Shown: piece after piece, positions 42,832 to 50,600 of the stretch | Layout of the letters: each line of letters begins with the position of its first letter | How positions within the stretch are numbered: the stretch's first letter is position 1 | Assembly (NCBI GenBank): GCA_905235525.1 | Contig: CAJOLW010000006.1 | Span: 1 to 64,000 of the forward strand | Direction of reading: 5' to 3' | DNA from: an uncultured Bacteroidaceae bacterium | GTDB lineage: Bacteria > Bacteroidota > Bacteroidia > Bacteroidales > Bacteroidaceae | Length of the DNA: 64,000 nucleotides | Notes under the pieces: model-generated | What the model was told of the DNA's origin: nothing | Seen by the model: only the letters and a program-made list of their open reading frames with translations | The model's database searches: none | Program-made: the position numbers and the translations under genes

Positions 42832-42862
42832 TTTGTATTGTCTTCAATTTGCGTTATCTTTG
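42832..42862 (+). promoter_or_regulatory. Promoter of the lipocalin-like lipoprotein gene
   Basis: TTTG at 42832-42835, 19-base gap, TATCTTTG at 42855-42862; ATG 26 bases downstream. Confidence 0.75.
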
Positions 42863-42887
42863 CCAACAAAATAAAAAAGAAAATGTC

Positions 42888-43475
42888 ATGAAGAAGTTAA
42901 GTGTGATATTATTGGCACTCACAACACTGTTGTTTTCTTGCGAGGAGAAGAAAAAGGAAACATCTGAATCTGACGTGAAGGTAGTGCCAATACATGAGAT
43001 GCCGGACATTTGTGAGGCTCATGGAACGATGGGAGAAGGCTCAACGATGAATGTCATTGAGTTTATCAATGATGATGGCGATACATTGTACATTAATAAG
43101 AATGGACAAACGGTGACGGGTGGTCTGGTTGTTGGTGATGAGTTGTCTGTAATATATAATGTAATGGAGGGAGATGCATTTGCGTCAGTGGCGGTGAATC
43201 TTACGGCATTGCAGCACATCTGGTCACAAAGAGGGGCAGATGGCAGAGAACAAAGTCTTGAACTCAACTCGAATGGTGGTGCTGCTACTTATAACATGTC
43301 TATCAATTATGATTCGTGGGAAGTAAAAGATGGTCTGTTATTGCTGCATTCACCTAAGAAATTGGGAGATGAAACACCGGCTATCGTTGACACGTTTGAG
43401 ATTATGCAATTGACCACAGACAGCCTTGTGTTGATGAATGGTGATTTAGCATCTGAATTTGAGAGGTACAATTAG
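42888..43475 (+). CDS. Lipoprotein with a lipocalin-like domain
   Basis: 195 residues from ATG 42888. The signal peptide MKKLSVILLALTTLLFSC ends in a lipobox Cys at residue 18. The rest is beta-rich, and the C-terminal half (SLELNSNGGAATYNMSINYDSWEVKDGLLLLHS, then DTFEIMQLTTDSLVL) follows the pattern of Bacteroidetes lipocalin-like lipoproteins that bind small hydrophobic ligands. The ligand is unknown. It has its own promoter and terminator, so it is a single-gene unit. Confidence 0.75.
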   Translation: MKKLSVILLALTTLLFSCEEKKKETSESDVKVVPIHEMPDICEAHGTMGEGSTMNVIEFINDDGDTLYINKNGQTVTGGLVVGDELSVIYNVMEGDAFASVAVNLTALQHIWSQRGADGREQSLELNSNGGAATYNMSINYDSWEVKDGLLLLHSPKKLGDETPAIVDTFEIMQLTTDSLVLMNGDLASEFERYN

Positions 43476-43505
43476 GAACTGTATGTTGGTTGCTGAACCC
43501 AAAAA

Positions 43506-43541
43506 AGAAGGGGATTGTGGTATGATGCACAATCCCCTTCT
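43506..43541. terminator. Bidirectional terminator between lipoprotein and DUF3127 genes
   Basis: AGAAGGGGATTGTG (43506-43519) pairs perfectly with CACAATCCCCTTCT (43528-43541) around an 8-base loop; A- and T-rich flanks suit both directions. Confidence 0.88.
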
Positions 43542-43563
43542 TCTATCTTTTATATGATAGGAT

Positions 43564-43977
43564 TTAGAAAGGCAAATCACTTGATTCATCAGCGGCCGTC
43601 TCAAAATTCGCTTGTGCAGGTTGGGCAGCGGGCTGATCTGCTGGTGGAAATGGACTTGCCACTTGGGGGGCGGTCTGTGCGGCTGTAGGTTGAGCGGCAG
43701 GTGTAGCAGGAACGACATTCCATGCGCGTATGTCGTTATACCAACGACCATTGTATTCGCGGGCGTTGATGTCAAAGGAAACTGTTAGTTCCTGACCTTC
43801 CTGAATGTTGAAGCGTGTCAGATTTTCTTCACCAAACACGTTAAACACCATTCTTTTGGGGAACTGTCCTATCGTCTCCTCAATAACGAAATCCTGCATT
43901 TTCCAAGGGTTCCCTGTTCTGTTTGATACACCACCGCGTGGTTCCAGTGCCTTGATAATTCTTCCTGTAAATTCCAT
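43564..43977 (-). CDS. DUF3127 protein with an SSB-like C-terminal tip
   Basis: 137 residues. The first 95 form a compact beta-rich domain (EFTGRIIKALEPRGGVSNRTGNPWKMQDFVIEE, then AREYNGRWYNDIRAW), the DUF3127 pattern. A Pro/Ala/Gln-rich flexible linker follows, and the chain ends ESSDLPF, closely like the acidic DDLPF tip by which single-strand DNA-binding protein recruits repair and replication proteins. Position, divergent from dnaN with interlocked promoters, supports a role with single-stranded DNA, but this is inference. Confidence 0.82.
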   Translation of the reverse strand: MEFTGRIIKALEPRGGVSNRTGNPWKMQDFVIEETIGQFPKRMVFNVFGEENLTRFNIQEGQELTVSFDINAREYNGRWYNDIRAWNVVPATPAAQPTAAQTAPQVASPFPPADQPAAQPAQANFETAADESSDLPF

Positions 43978-44019
43978 ATTTTCCTATGCGTTTTTGTTAC
44001 TTATTTATAAAATCAGCCA

Positions 44020-44050
44020 CAAAAGTACGCTTTTTTTTTGTATTGTCAAA
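44020..44050 (-). promoter_or_regulatory. Promoter of the DUF3127 gene
   Basis: On the minus strand TTTG (44050-44047), 19-base gap, TACTTTTG (44027-44020). It overlaps the opposing dnaN promoter. Confidence 0.72.
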
Positions 44051-44067
44051 ACTTCTCCCTAACTTTG
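44037..44067 (+). promoter_or_regulatory. Promoter of dnaN
   Basis: TTTG (44037-44040), 19-base gap, TAACTTTG (44060-44067); ATG 23 bases later. The two promoters share 44037-44050. Confidence 0.75.
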
Positions 44068-44090
44068 TGTTCAAATAAATATTTTTGGCC

Positions 44091-45215
44091 ATGAGATTTA
44101 ATGTTTCAAGTACCAGTCTCAGCAATCGCTTGCAGACGATAAGCAGGGTTCAGAGTTCGAAGAACGCTCTGCCAATACTCGATTGTATTCTTTTTGAACT
44201 TGCTGACGGGCAGTTGAAGATGACTGCATCAGATAGCGAGACAACGATGGTCACAACCGTGGAAGTTACAGAAGCGGAAGGTGAAGGTAAGTTCGCGATT
44301 GGCGCGAAGCAACTCATCAGTTCGGTGAAGGAAATTTCGGAGCAACCCATCACGTTCAATGTGGATCAGAACTCGTTTGCCATTGAGATTACTTATCAAA
44401 ATGGTAAGTACAACCTGATAGGGCAGAATGGTTATGAGTTCCCTGTTCCTAATGGCGTAAACGAGGGCTCTCGTAGTCTTTCCATCGATGCGCAAGTGAT
44501 GCTTAATGGCATTAGCCGCAGTCTCTTTGCTGCAGCCGATGATGAACTTCGTCCACAGATGAATGGTGTGTACTTTGACATGACACAGGAGAGCATCACC
44601 TTTGTGGCAAGTGATGGGCATAAGTTGGTGCGAAACCGCGTTTTTTCTGCTCATGTTGACGAACCATCTGCCTTTATTCTCCCCAAGAAGCCTGCATTGT
44701 TGTTGAAGACAGTGCTCCCAAAGGCTGAAGGTGATGCTGTGGTGCGTTTTGACGACCGCAACGCAGAAATTCAGTTGACTGACTATGTCATTAGTTGTCG
44801 TTTGATTGAAGGGCGTTACCCTAACTATAACTCCGTAATCCCAACCGATAATCCTTTCCGTGTGACGGCTGACCGAATGGCTTTCATCAGTGCATTGCGC
44901 CGTGTGAGTGTCTTTGCCAGTCAGAGTAGTGCGCTCATCAAGATCCATGTGGAGCAGGGCACATTGACGGTTTCTGCACAGGATTTGGATTTCTCCACCT
45001 CGGCGGAAGAGCATATCATGTGCGAATATGATGGCACAGCCATGAGCATAGGTTTCAATGGCCCATTCCTCATTGATGTGCTCAATAGCATCACCAGCAA
45101 CGATATTGTTTTGGAACTTGCTGACCCAAGTCGTGCTGGTGTCATCACGCCAGCAGAGCAGGAGGAGAATGAAGACCTCATTATGCTGCTCATGCCAATG
45201 ATGCTGAAGGACTAA
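44091..45215 (+). CDS. dnaN: DNA polymerase III beta subunit (sliding clamp)
   Basis: 374 residues, the usual clamp length, in three similar domains. Recognisable parts: ILDCILFELADGQLKMTASDSETT in domain 1, ISRSLFAAADDELRPQMNGVYFD, ASDGHKLVRNR, and YPNYNSVIP in domain 3, ending LLMPMML. The ATG at 44091 (MRFNVSS) is preferred to TTG 44085. A terminator-like hairpin follows at 45231. Confidence 0.96.
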   Translation: MRFNVSSTSLSNRLQTISRVQSSKNALPILDCILFELADGQLKMTASDSETTMVTTVEVTEAEGEGKFAIGAKQLISSVKEISEQPITFNVDQNSFAIEITYQNGKYNLIGQNGYEFPVPNGVNEGSRSLSIDAQVMLNGISRSLFAAADDELRPQMNGVYFDMTQESITFVASDGHKLVRNRVFSAHVDEPSAFILPKKPALLLKTVLPKAEGDAVVRFDDRNAEIQLTDYVISCRLIEGRYPNYNSVIPTDNPFRVTADRMAFISALRRVSVFASQSSALIKIHVEQGTLTVSAQDLDFSTSAEEHIMCEYDGTAMSIGFNGPFLIDVLNSITSNDIVLELADPSRAGVITPAEQEENEDLIMLLMPMMLKD

Positions 45216-45230
45216 AGAAAAAACCACAGA

Positions 45231-45274
45231 GAGGCTGCCCTTCTCACAGGTGATGTGGAAGGGTGGCTCTTTTT
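45231..45274 (+). terminator. Terminator of dnaN
   Basis: GAGGCTGCCCTTC (45231-45243) pairs with GAAGGGTGGCTC (45258-45269) with a small bulge, then TTTTT. It lies 15 bases before the coaBC start. Confidence 0.72.
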
Positions 45275-45289
45275 ATGATAGGAGGGTAT

Positions 45290-46486
45290 ATGCTACAAGG
45301 AAAGAAAATCGTGCTCGGCATCACAGGCAGCATCGCTGCTTACAAGTCATGTCTCATCATTCGCCAACTCGTCAAGAGAGGAGCAGAAGTGCAGGTGGTC
45401 ATCACTCCTGCGGGTAAGGAGTTCATCACTCCTATCACGTTGTCAGCATTGACAAGCAAACCAGTCGTCAGTGACTTTTTTGCTCAGCGTGACGGCACAT
45501 GGCATTCTCATGTTGATTTGGGCTTATGGGCAGACGCCATGGTGATTGCCCCTGCTACGGCATCAACCATCGGTAAGATGGCAAATGGAGTGGCTGACAA
45601 TATGCTTATTACCACCTATTTGTCCATGAAAGCACCTGTTTTCATTGCTCCAGCCATGGACTTGGATATGTATGCACACCCTTCTACGCAGCAGAATCTA
45701 AAGACTTTGCAGTCGTATGGCAATCATATCATAGAGCCAGGAACAGGTTTTTTGGCATCGAAACTGGAAGGTAAGGGTCGGATGGAAGAGCCAGAGAATA
45801 TCGTGGCATGTCTGGAGAAGTTCTTTGCCCAGAAGGAAAGTATGAAGGGGAAGAAAGTGCTCATTACGGCAGGTCCCACCTATGAAAAGATTGACCCAGT
45901 TCGTTTTATCGGCAATTATTCTTCAGGGAAGATGGGCTTTGCCTTGGCAAACGAATGTGCCAATCGGGGGGCTCAGGTTGAGTTTGTTTGTGGTCCTGTT
46001 TCATCGGCGATGCAAGTGAGCCACCCGAACATTCACCGCACTGATGTGGAGAGTGCTCAAGAAATGTTTGAGGCATGTAAGACGTTATATCCTTCGATGG
46101 ACTCAGCGATTTTATGTGCAGCCGTTGCTGACTTCGCCCCTGAAACAGTGGCTGTCCAGAAGATGAAGCGGACAGGCGATGACTTGGTCATCCGTTTGAA
46201 ACCCAATCCCGACATCGCTGCTTTGTTGGGTCAGATGAAAAAGAATGGACAAACCCTTGTGGGATTTGCCCTTGAGACGAACGACGAGGAATCGAATGCC
46301 CAAAGTAAGTTGAAGAAGAAAAACTTCGATTTCATCGTGCTAAATAGTTTGAGAGACGAAGGAGCAGGTTTCCGCACCGACACTAACAAAATCAGCATCA
46401 TCACATCCAATACAAAGAAAGACTATCCCCTCAAGACTAAAGGGGAGGTAGCCAAAGATATTGTGGACGAGTTGGAGTGTCTTTAA
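45290..46486 (+). CDS. coaBC: Bifunctional phosphopantothenoylcysteine decarboxylase / phosphopantothenate-cysteine ligase
   Basis: 398 residues. The CoaC half has GITGSIAAYKS, the active-site His in HSHVDLGLW, PATASTIGKMANGVADN and PAMDLDMYAHP; the CoaB half starts near residue 185 with VLITAGPTYEKIDPVRFIGNYSSGKMG. Two consecutive steps of coenzyme A synthesis. The start is ATG 45290 (MLQGKKIVLG); upstream in-frame codons overlap the dnaN terminator. Its end overlaps the convergent gene by 4 bases. Confidence 0.95.
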   Translation: MLQGKKIVLGITGSIAAYKSCLIIRQLVKRGAEVQVVITPAGKEFITPITLSALTSKPVVSDFFAQRDGTWHSHVDLGLWADAMVIAPATASTIGKMANGVADNMLITTYLSMKAPVFIAPAMDLDMYAHPSTQQNLKTLQSYGNHIIEPGTGFLASKLEGKGRMEEPENIVACLEKFFAQKESMKGKKVLITAGPTYEKIDPVRFIGNYSSGKMGFALANECANRGAQVEFVCGPVSSAMQVSHPNIHRTDVESAQEMFEACKTLYPSMDSAILCAAVADFAPETVAVQKMKRTGDDLVIRLKPNPDIAALLGQMKKNGQTLVGFALETNDEESNAQSKLKKKNFDFIVLNSLRDEGAGFRTDTNKISIITSNTKKDYPLKTKGEVAKDIVDELECL

Positions 46487-47070
46487 TTTCCCTCTTTCAG
46501 AATCATATCGATGGCTGCTGCAACAGAGGCAATGGCTATGCGCGTGTTTTCGTCAGTCAGGGTCGGCTCGATATTGACAACGTATTTGTCAGCAGTGGTG
46601 AAGAGTTCCTTTGCTATGCCATTCCATTTTTTGTCCACTGTGCCAACTGTTTGACCAGTCACGTCAATAATTTCAAAGTTCCATGCCTTCCAGTCTCCTT
46701 TGATGGTGGCGATTTCCTGCCCTAAATTGTTAAGGATGGTGAATTTGGGCTTCAGTAAAGTGAACCTCTGTTTGAAAGAGCCGATAGGAGCCCCTGCTTT
46801 GTTGTAGATGCGTACCTTCGACCTGAAGAAAGTCAATCCGCGTTTGAGTTGCGCAACACGTTTGCCATCTATGTTCAAGATGTTGAGTTCAAAAGGCACC
46901 ATGCTGTCGGCCAAGAAGAGACCGAGTAAGATGTGGAAAAAAGACTTGTGTTGTTGAATGGCACCTATTTCTTGTCCTTCTCCATCATATACCTTATAGG
47001 CATTGGAAAGTTTGAATGCTGCGATTTTTTCGTCGATGACGAAAGTGTTGTTAGAAAAGAACTTGTCCAT
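46483..47070 (-). CDS. LURP-one-related / scramblase-like protein
   Basis: 195 residues, mostly beta strands. Short repeats of the type YKVYDGEGQEIGAI, LNILNIDGKRVAQL, VRIYNKAGAPIGSF, FTILNNLGQEIATI and FEIIDVTGQTVGTV recur about every 25-30 residues, the pattern of the LOR/phospholipid-scramblase-like barrel. The Bacteroidetes members are uncharacterised; they have no signal peptide. Convergent with coaBC. Confidence 0.75.
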   Translation of the reverse strand: MDKFFSNNTFVIDEKIAAFKLSNAYKVYDGEGQEIGAIQQHKSFFHILLGLFLADSMVPFELNILNIDGKRVAQLKRGLTFFRSKVRIYNKAGAPIGSFKQRFTLLKPKFTILNNLGQEIATIKGDWKAWNFEIIDVTGQTVGTVDKKWNGIAKELFTTADKYVVNIEPTLTDENTRIAIASVAAAIDMILKEGN

Positions 47071-47194
47071 TTTCTGTATATGTTATAGAATCTTGAAAAT
47101 AGTGTGTGCTAAAAAGAAAAGGGACTGTGCCTCTTGACATAGCCCCTTGTTTATCCACTCCAGAAGGTGCCGCACCCTTGGAGCGTTCAGTGAA

Positions 47195-47395
47195 TTACTC
47201 GATAAAAGCCTCGATAGAGTCAACTACCTCCTCAAATGCGGAGTCAGCCTCTTCGGTTTGAGCACTTGCAGAATCAACAACTGCTGCAAGAGAGTCTGCT
47301 GCCTTCTGGAGTTCATTAATCTGACCTGTACAACCATTGCATGAAGCAAAAGAGAAGGCAACGAGTGCCATGGCTGCGAAAAGAATCTTTTTCAT
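47195..47395 (-). CDS. Small lipoprotein
   Basis: 66 residues. Signal peptide MKKILFAAMALVAFSFASC with a lipobox Cys at residue 19, then an acidic, Ala/Ser-rich stretch (INELQKAADSLAAVVDSASAQTEEADSAFEEVVDSIEAFIE) that should form one amphipathic coiled-coil helix, as in small Lpp-like lipoproteins. It lies 46 bases after the TM2 gene on the same strand. A weak hairpin at about 47113-47155 may end it. No homologue named. Confidence 0.7.
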   Translation of the reverse strand: MKKILFAAMALVAFSFASCNGCTGQINELQKAADSLAAVVDSASAQTEEADSAFEEVVDSIEAFIE

Positions 47396-47441
47396 GATAG
47401 AGAATCTTTGCTTTTATTCGATAATAATAGAACCAATGGGA

Positions 47442-47669
47442 TTAAGCGAAATCGAACACCTTGTTGGCAGCGATACGCTCCTGGAACTTCTCTTCGGTGT
47501 CCATGAGATAAATAATACCATCGATAATACCGAGGACACCGCCAATACCACAGCAGAGACCCAGAAGGAGGTAGATGATACCGCCTTTGTTGTTGCCGAG
47601 GTAGAACTTGTGAATACCTAACCATCCCAAAAGGATTGCAAGAATACCTGCAGTTGTCTTATTTTTCAT
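47442..47669 (-). CDS. TM2 domain membrane protein
   Basis: 75 residues. The TM2 pattern is complete: AGILAILLGWLGIHKFYLGNN, then KGGIIYLLLGLCCGIGGVLGIIDGIIYL. These are two-helix membrane proteins of unknown function. A minus-strand TACATTTG (47789-47782) is the probable -7, leaving a leader of about 105 bases. Upstream, 47790-47960 has nothing else notable. Confidence 0.88.
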   Translation of the reverse strand: MKNKTTAGILAILLGWLGIHKFYLGNNKGGIIYLLLGLCCGIGGVLGIIDGIIYLMDTEEKFQERIAANKVFDFA

Positions 47670-47942
47670 AACTTCTTTGTTTTCTCGCGGTTGAGAATTT
47701 GTTTTGAGTTTTTATTTGATGTACATGTAAACCGCTACATGCCACCTTCTTAATTGGTTTTGGTTATTTTAGTTCTCGTTGCAAATGTACAATTTTTTTT
47801 TGGTTAAGAAAAAGGAATGTTGATAAAATCTTCTACCAAAAAACACTTTTTTAATAAAGGAAACATGAAGCGTCTATTTATGAAACATAAGAGGTTGTAC
47901 CATTGCTCGGGTGTGTAAAAAAATCAAAAAGGGAGGTAATTA

Positions 47943-47974
47943 TTTGGGTAAGTCGGGAGAAAGTGTTATTTTTG
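47943..47974 (+). promoter_or_regulatory. Promoter of the DUF4835-recN transcript
   Basis: TTTG at 47943-47946, 20-base gap, TATTTTTG at 47967-47974, 40 bases before the ATG at 48014. Confidence 0.65.
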
Positions 47975-48013
47975 CCCGAAAATAGCACTTTGGGTGTAAA
48001 TGCAACTTTTTCT

Positions 48014-48933
48014 ATGCATCGATTTTTGATCCGTTATCTCAAGACAATTGTATCCTTTTCGCTATTGTTCCTTATGTGCTTCATGGCATTGCCACTTAAG
48101 GGGCAGGAGTTGGATTGTACTGTAAAAGTTAATCATTCTCAAGTACAAGGAACAAACAAAGATATATTCGAATCGTTGGAAAATGATATTGCTGAGTTTA
48201 TGAACAATCGTTCTTGGACAGATTTGCAGTATCAAAAAGCGGAACGGATAAATTGCACCATGAGACCTATAATGCCAATAATAATAGGTTTACTTGCGAA
48301 CTACTCTTCCAAGTGACTCGCCCCGTTTTTAACTCGGCTTATAACACGACGGTATTTTCTATGCGCGATACAGAATTTGTCTTTGATTATCAGGAACAAG
48401 ATGCTCTTGATTTCAACATCAACAATATGGACAACAATCTGACAGCGATGTTAGCTTATTATGCATATTTGTTCATAGGAATGGATCTGGATACCTTCTC
48501 CCCATTAGGTGGAACAGAAGTCCTGCATACAGCAGAAAGTATTGTGAATAACGCTCAAACGATGTCAGAGCCAGGGTGGAGGGCCTTTGACAATACCAAA
48601 AATAGGCATGCCATCATCAACGACTATATGGATTCATCATTAGAACCTTTTCGGCGTTTGCAGTATAAATACTATCGTCAAGGTCTCGATGAAATGGCAC
48701 AAAATGCAGACCGAGGACGTACTGCCATCACGGAATCTATGGAGATGTTGAAAGAAGCACATAGCAACAAGCCCCTTTCACAATTACCTCAAATTTTCAC
48801 AGATTTTAAGCGTGACGAAATAGTCAATGTCTATTCTGGTCATGGGACAGCGAAAGAAAAACAGGCTGTGTATGATATCTTGTCTGACATCAATGCCAGT
48901 CAAAACACCTATTGGAGCAAGATTACGAAATGA
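48014..48933 (+). pseudogene. DUF4835 family protein gene, frameshifted
   Basis: The N-terminal part (signal peptide MHRFLIRYLKTIVSFSLLFL, then ELDCTVKVNHSQVQGTNKDIF and AERINCTM) is in one frame up to about 48262 and then runs into unrelated codons and a stop at 48314-48316. The rest (NRFTCELLFQVTRPVFNSAY, DNNLTAMLAYYAYLFIGMDLD, GWRAFDNTKNRHAIINDYMD) continues in a second frame to the TGA at 48931-48933. Several codons expected between INCTM and NRFTC are missing, so a small deletion at about 48260-48275 is likely. DUF4835 proteins are secreted Bacteroidetes proteins normally encoded next to coaBC and recN; function unknown. Confidence 0.85.
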
Positions 48934-50600
48934 TACGCCATCTGCATATAGAGAATTATGCTTTAATTGAGCATTTAGATATAGACTTTCATACGGGCTT
49001 TTCTGTGATTACAGGTGAGACGGGTGCAGGAAAGTCCATCATGATCGGTGCCATATCTTTGTTGTTGGGACAACGAGCCGACTCCCGTTCCATCAAGGCT
49101 GGCGCCAAGCGCTGTGTAGTGGAAGCCGTCTTTGATGTTTCATCCTATCAGATGGATGCTTTTTTTCAAGACAACGACCTTGACTTCGATGGGGCAGAGT
49201 GCATCATCCGCCGTGAACTGACTGCAGCAGGCAAGTCCCGTGCCTTTATCAATGACACTCCTGCTTCGCTTTCTCAACTGAAAGAACTGGGTGAACAACT
49301 TCTTGATGTGCACTCCCAGCACAAAAACCTGTTGCTTGGAAAGGAAGATTTCCAGTTAGGTGTGCTCGACGTCGTTGCCAATCATCAAGAAGTGCTTGAT
49401 GCCTATAAGGCCGAATACAAAGAGTATCGTCTTCTTCTCAAGCAGTTGGATGCAGCACAGGAAGAGGCAAAAAATGGAAGGGAAGACGAAGATTTCTTGA
49501 GTTTCCAAGTGACCCAGTTGGCTGACGCTGATTTGCAAGAAGGTGAGCAGGAGGAATTGGAAGAGGAGGCTGAAACGCTCGAACATGCCGAAGACATCAA
49601 GTCATCTCTCTACACAGCAGCCAACCATCTGCAATCGTCCAATGACGGGACAGATGTACTGGGGATGCTCAAGCAGAGCCTTTCCGCCATCCAGTCGATT
49701 TCTTCGGTCTATTCTGCAGCCAACGAATGGGTGGAACGTCTCGATTCGTGTTATATAGAACTGAAAGATGTGGTAAACGAATTGGAGAACCAGGCGGAAG
49801 ATGTGGAGTATGACCCCCGACGGTTAGAGCAGGTGAATGAGCGTTTGAGTACCATCTACACTTTGCAGAAGAAGCACAATGTGGAAAGCGTGGAAGAGTT
49901 GCTGGCCATCCAGAAGGAGATGGAGGAAAGGTTGTCTCGCATCACCCATTCCGACGATTTTATCGAAGAACTTCAACAGAAAGTGAAGGCTCAGAAAGAA
50001 AAAGTGATGATATGGGCAAAGAAACTCTCAAAGCAGCGTATGGAGGCTGCCCGTAGAGTGGAGAAAGAGATGGAAACGCGCCTTCTCCCATTAGGGATGC
50101 CCAATGTGCAGTTTAAATGCTCTGTTTTGGCGATTCCATCGGAACTTACGATGACAGGTTATGACCAGGTGCAGTTCCTTTTTAATGCAAACAAAAGTGG
50201 CGAACCCAAACCTGTCAGCCAGATTGCGTCAGGCGGTGAAATCGCCCGTGTGATGCTTTCGCTCAAGGCACTCATCGCAGGTGCGGTCAAACTCCCCACC
50301 ATTATTTTTGACGAAATAGACACGGGTGTAAGCGGCTCCATCGCGGAAAAGATGGCACGTATTATGCGGGAGATGGGTGACCACGAGCGCCAAGTCATCT
50401 CCATTACCCATCTGCCACAGATTGCAGCAATGGGAAATCATCATTATAAAGTATATAAGGAAGAGACTGACGAAGCGACGCTTAGCCATATCATACCGCT
50501 GACTGGTGAACAACGTGTGGAGGAAATTGCATGTATGCTCAGCGGCGAAAAACTGACGCAAGCGGCACTCGACAACGCACGGACTCTGTTAGGATTATGA
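48930..50600 (+). CDS. recN: DNA repair protein RecN
   Basis: 556 residues, SMC-like. Walker A GETGAGKSIM near residue 30, long coiled coils in the middle (about 150-360), the ABC signature ASGGEIARVMLSLKAL and Walker B IIFDEIDTGVSG, with the D-loop-type His region SITHLPQIA. It tethers DNA ends in double-strand break repair. The start is ATG 48930, overlapping the DUF4835 stop (ATGA). Its stop overlaps the next start in the same way. Confidence 0.96.
   Translation: MIRHLHIENYALIEHLDIDFHTGFSVITGETGAGKSIMIGAISLLLGQRADSRSIKAGAKRCVVEAVFDVSSYQMDAFFQDNDLDFDGAECIIRRELTAAGKSRAFINDTPASLSQLKELGEQLLDVHSQHKNLLLGKEDFQLGVLDVVANHQEVLDAYKAEYKEYRLLLKQLDAAQEEAKNGREDEDFLSFQVTQLADADLQEGEQEELEEEAETLEHAEDIKSSLYTAANHLQSSNDGTDVLGMLKQSLSAIQSISSVYSAANEWVERLDSCYIELKDVVNELENQAEDVEYDPRRLEQVNERLSTIYTLQKKHNVESVEELLAIQKEMEERLSRITHSDDFIEELQQKVKAQKEKVMIWAKKLSKQRMEAARRVEKEMETRLLPLGMPNVQFKCSVLAIPSELTMTGYDQVQFLFNANKSGEPKPVSQIASGGEIARVMLSLKALIAGAVKLPTIIFDEIDTGVSGSIAEKMARIMREMGDHERQVISITHLPQIAAMGNHHYKVYKEETDEATLSHIIPLTGEQRVEEIACMLSGEKLTQAALDNARTLLGL

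Noticed and set aside
50229..50561. Antisense frame inside recN
   Set aside because: No domain or signal, and it lies within a well-conserved coding region of the opposite strand.
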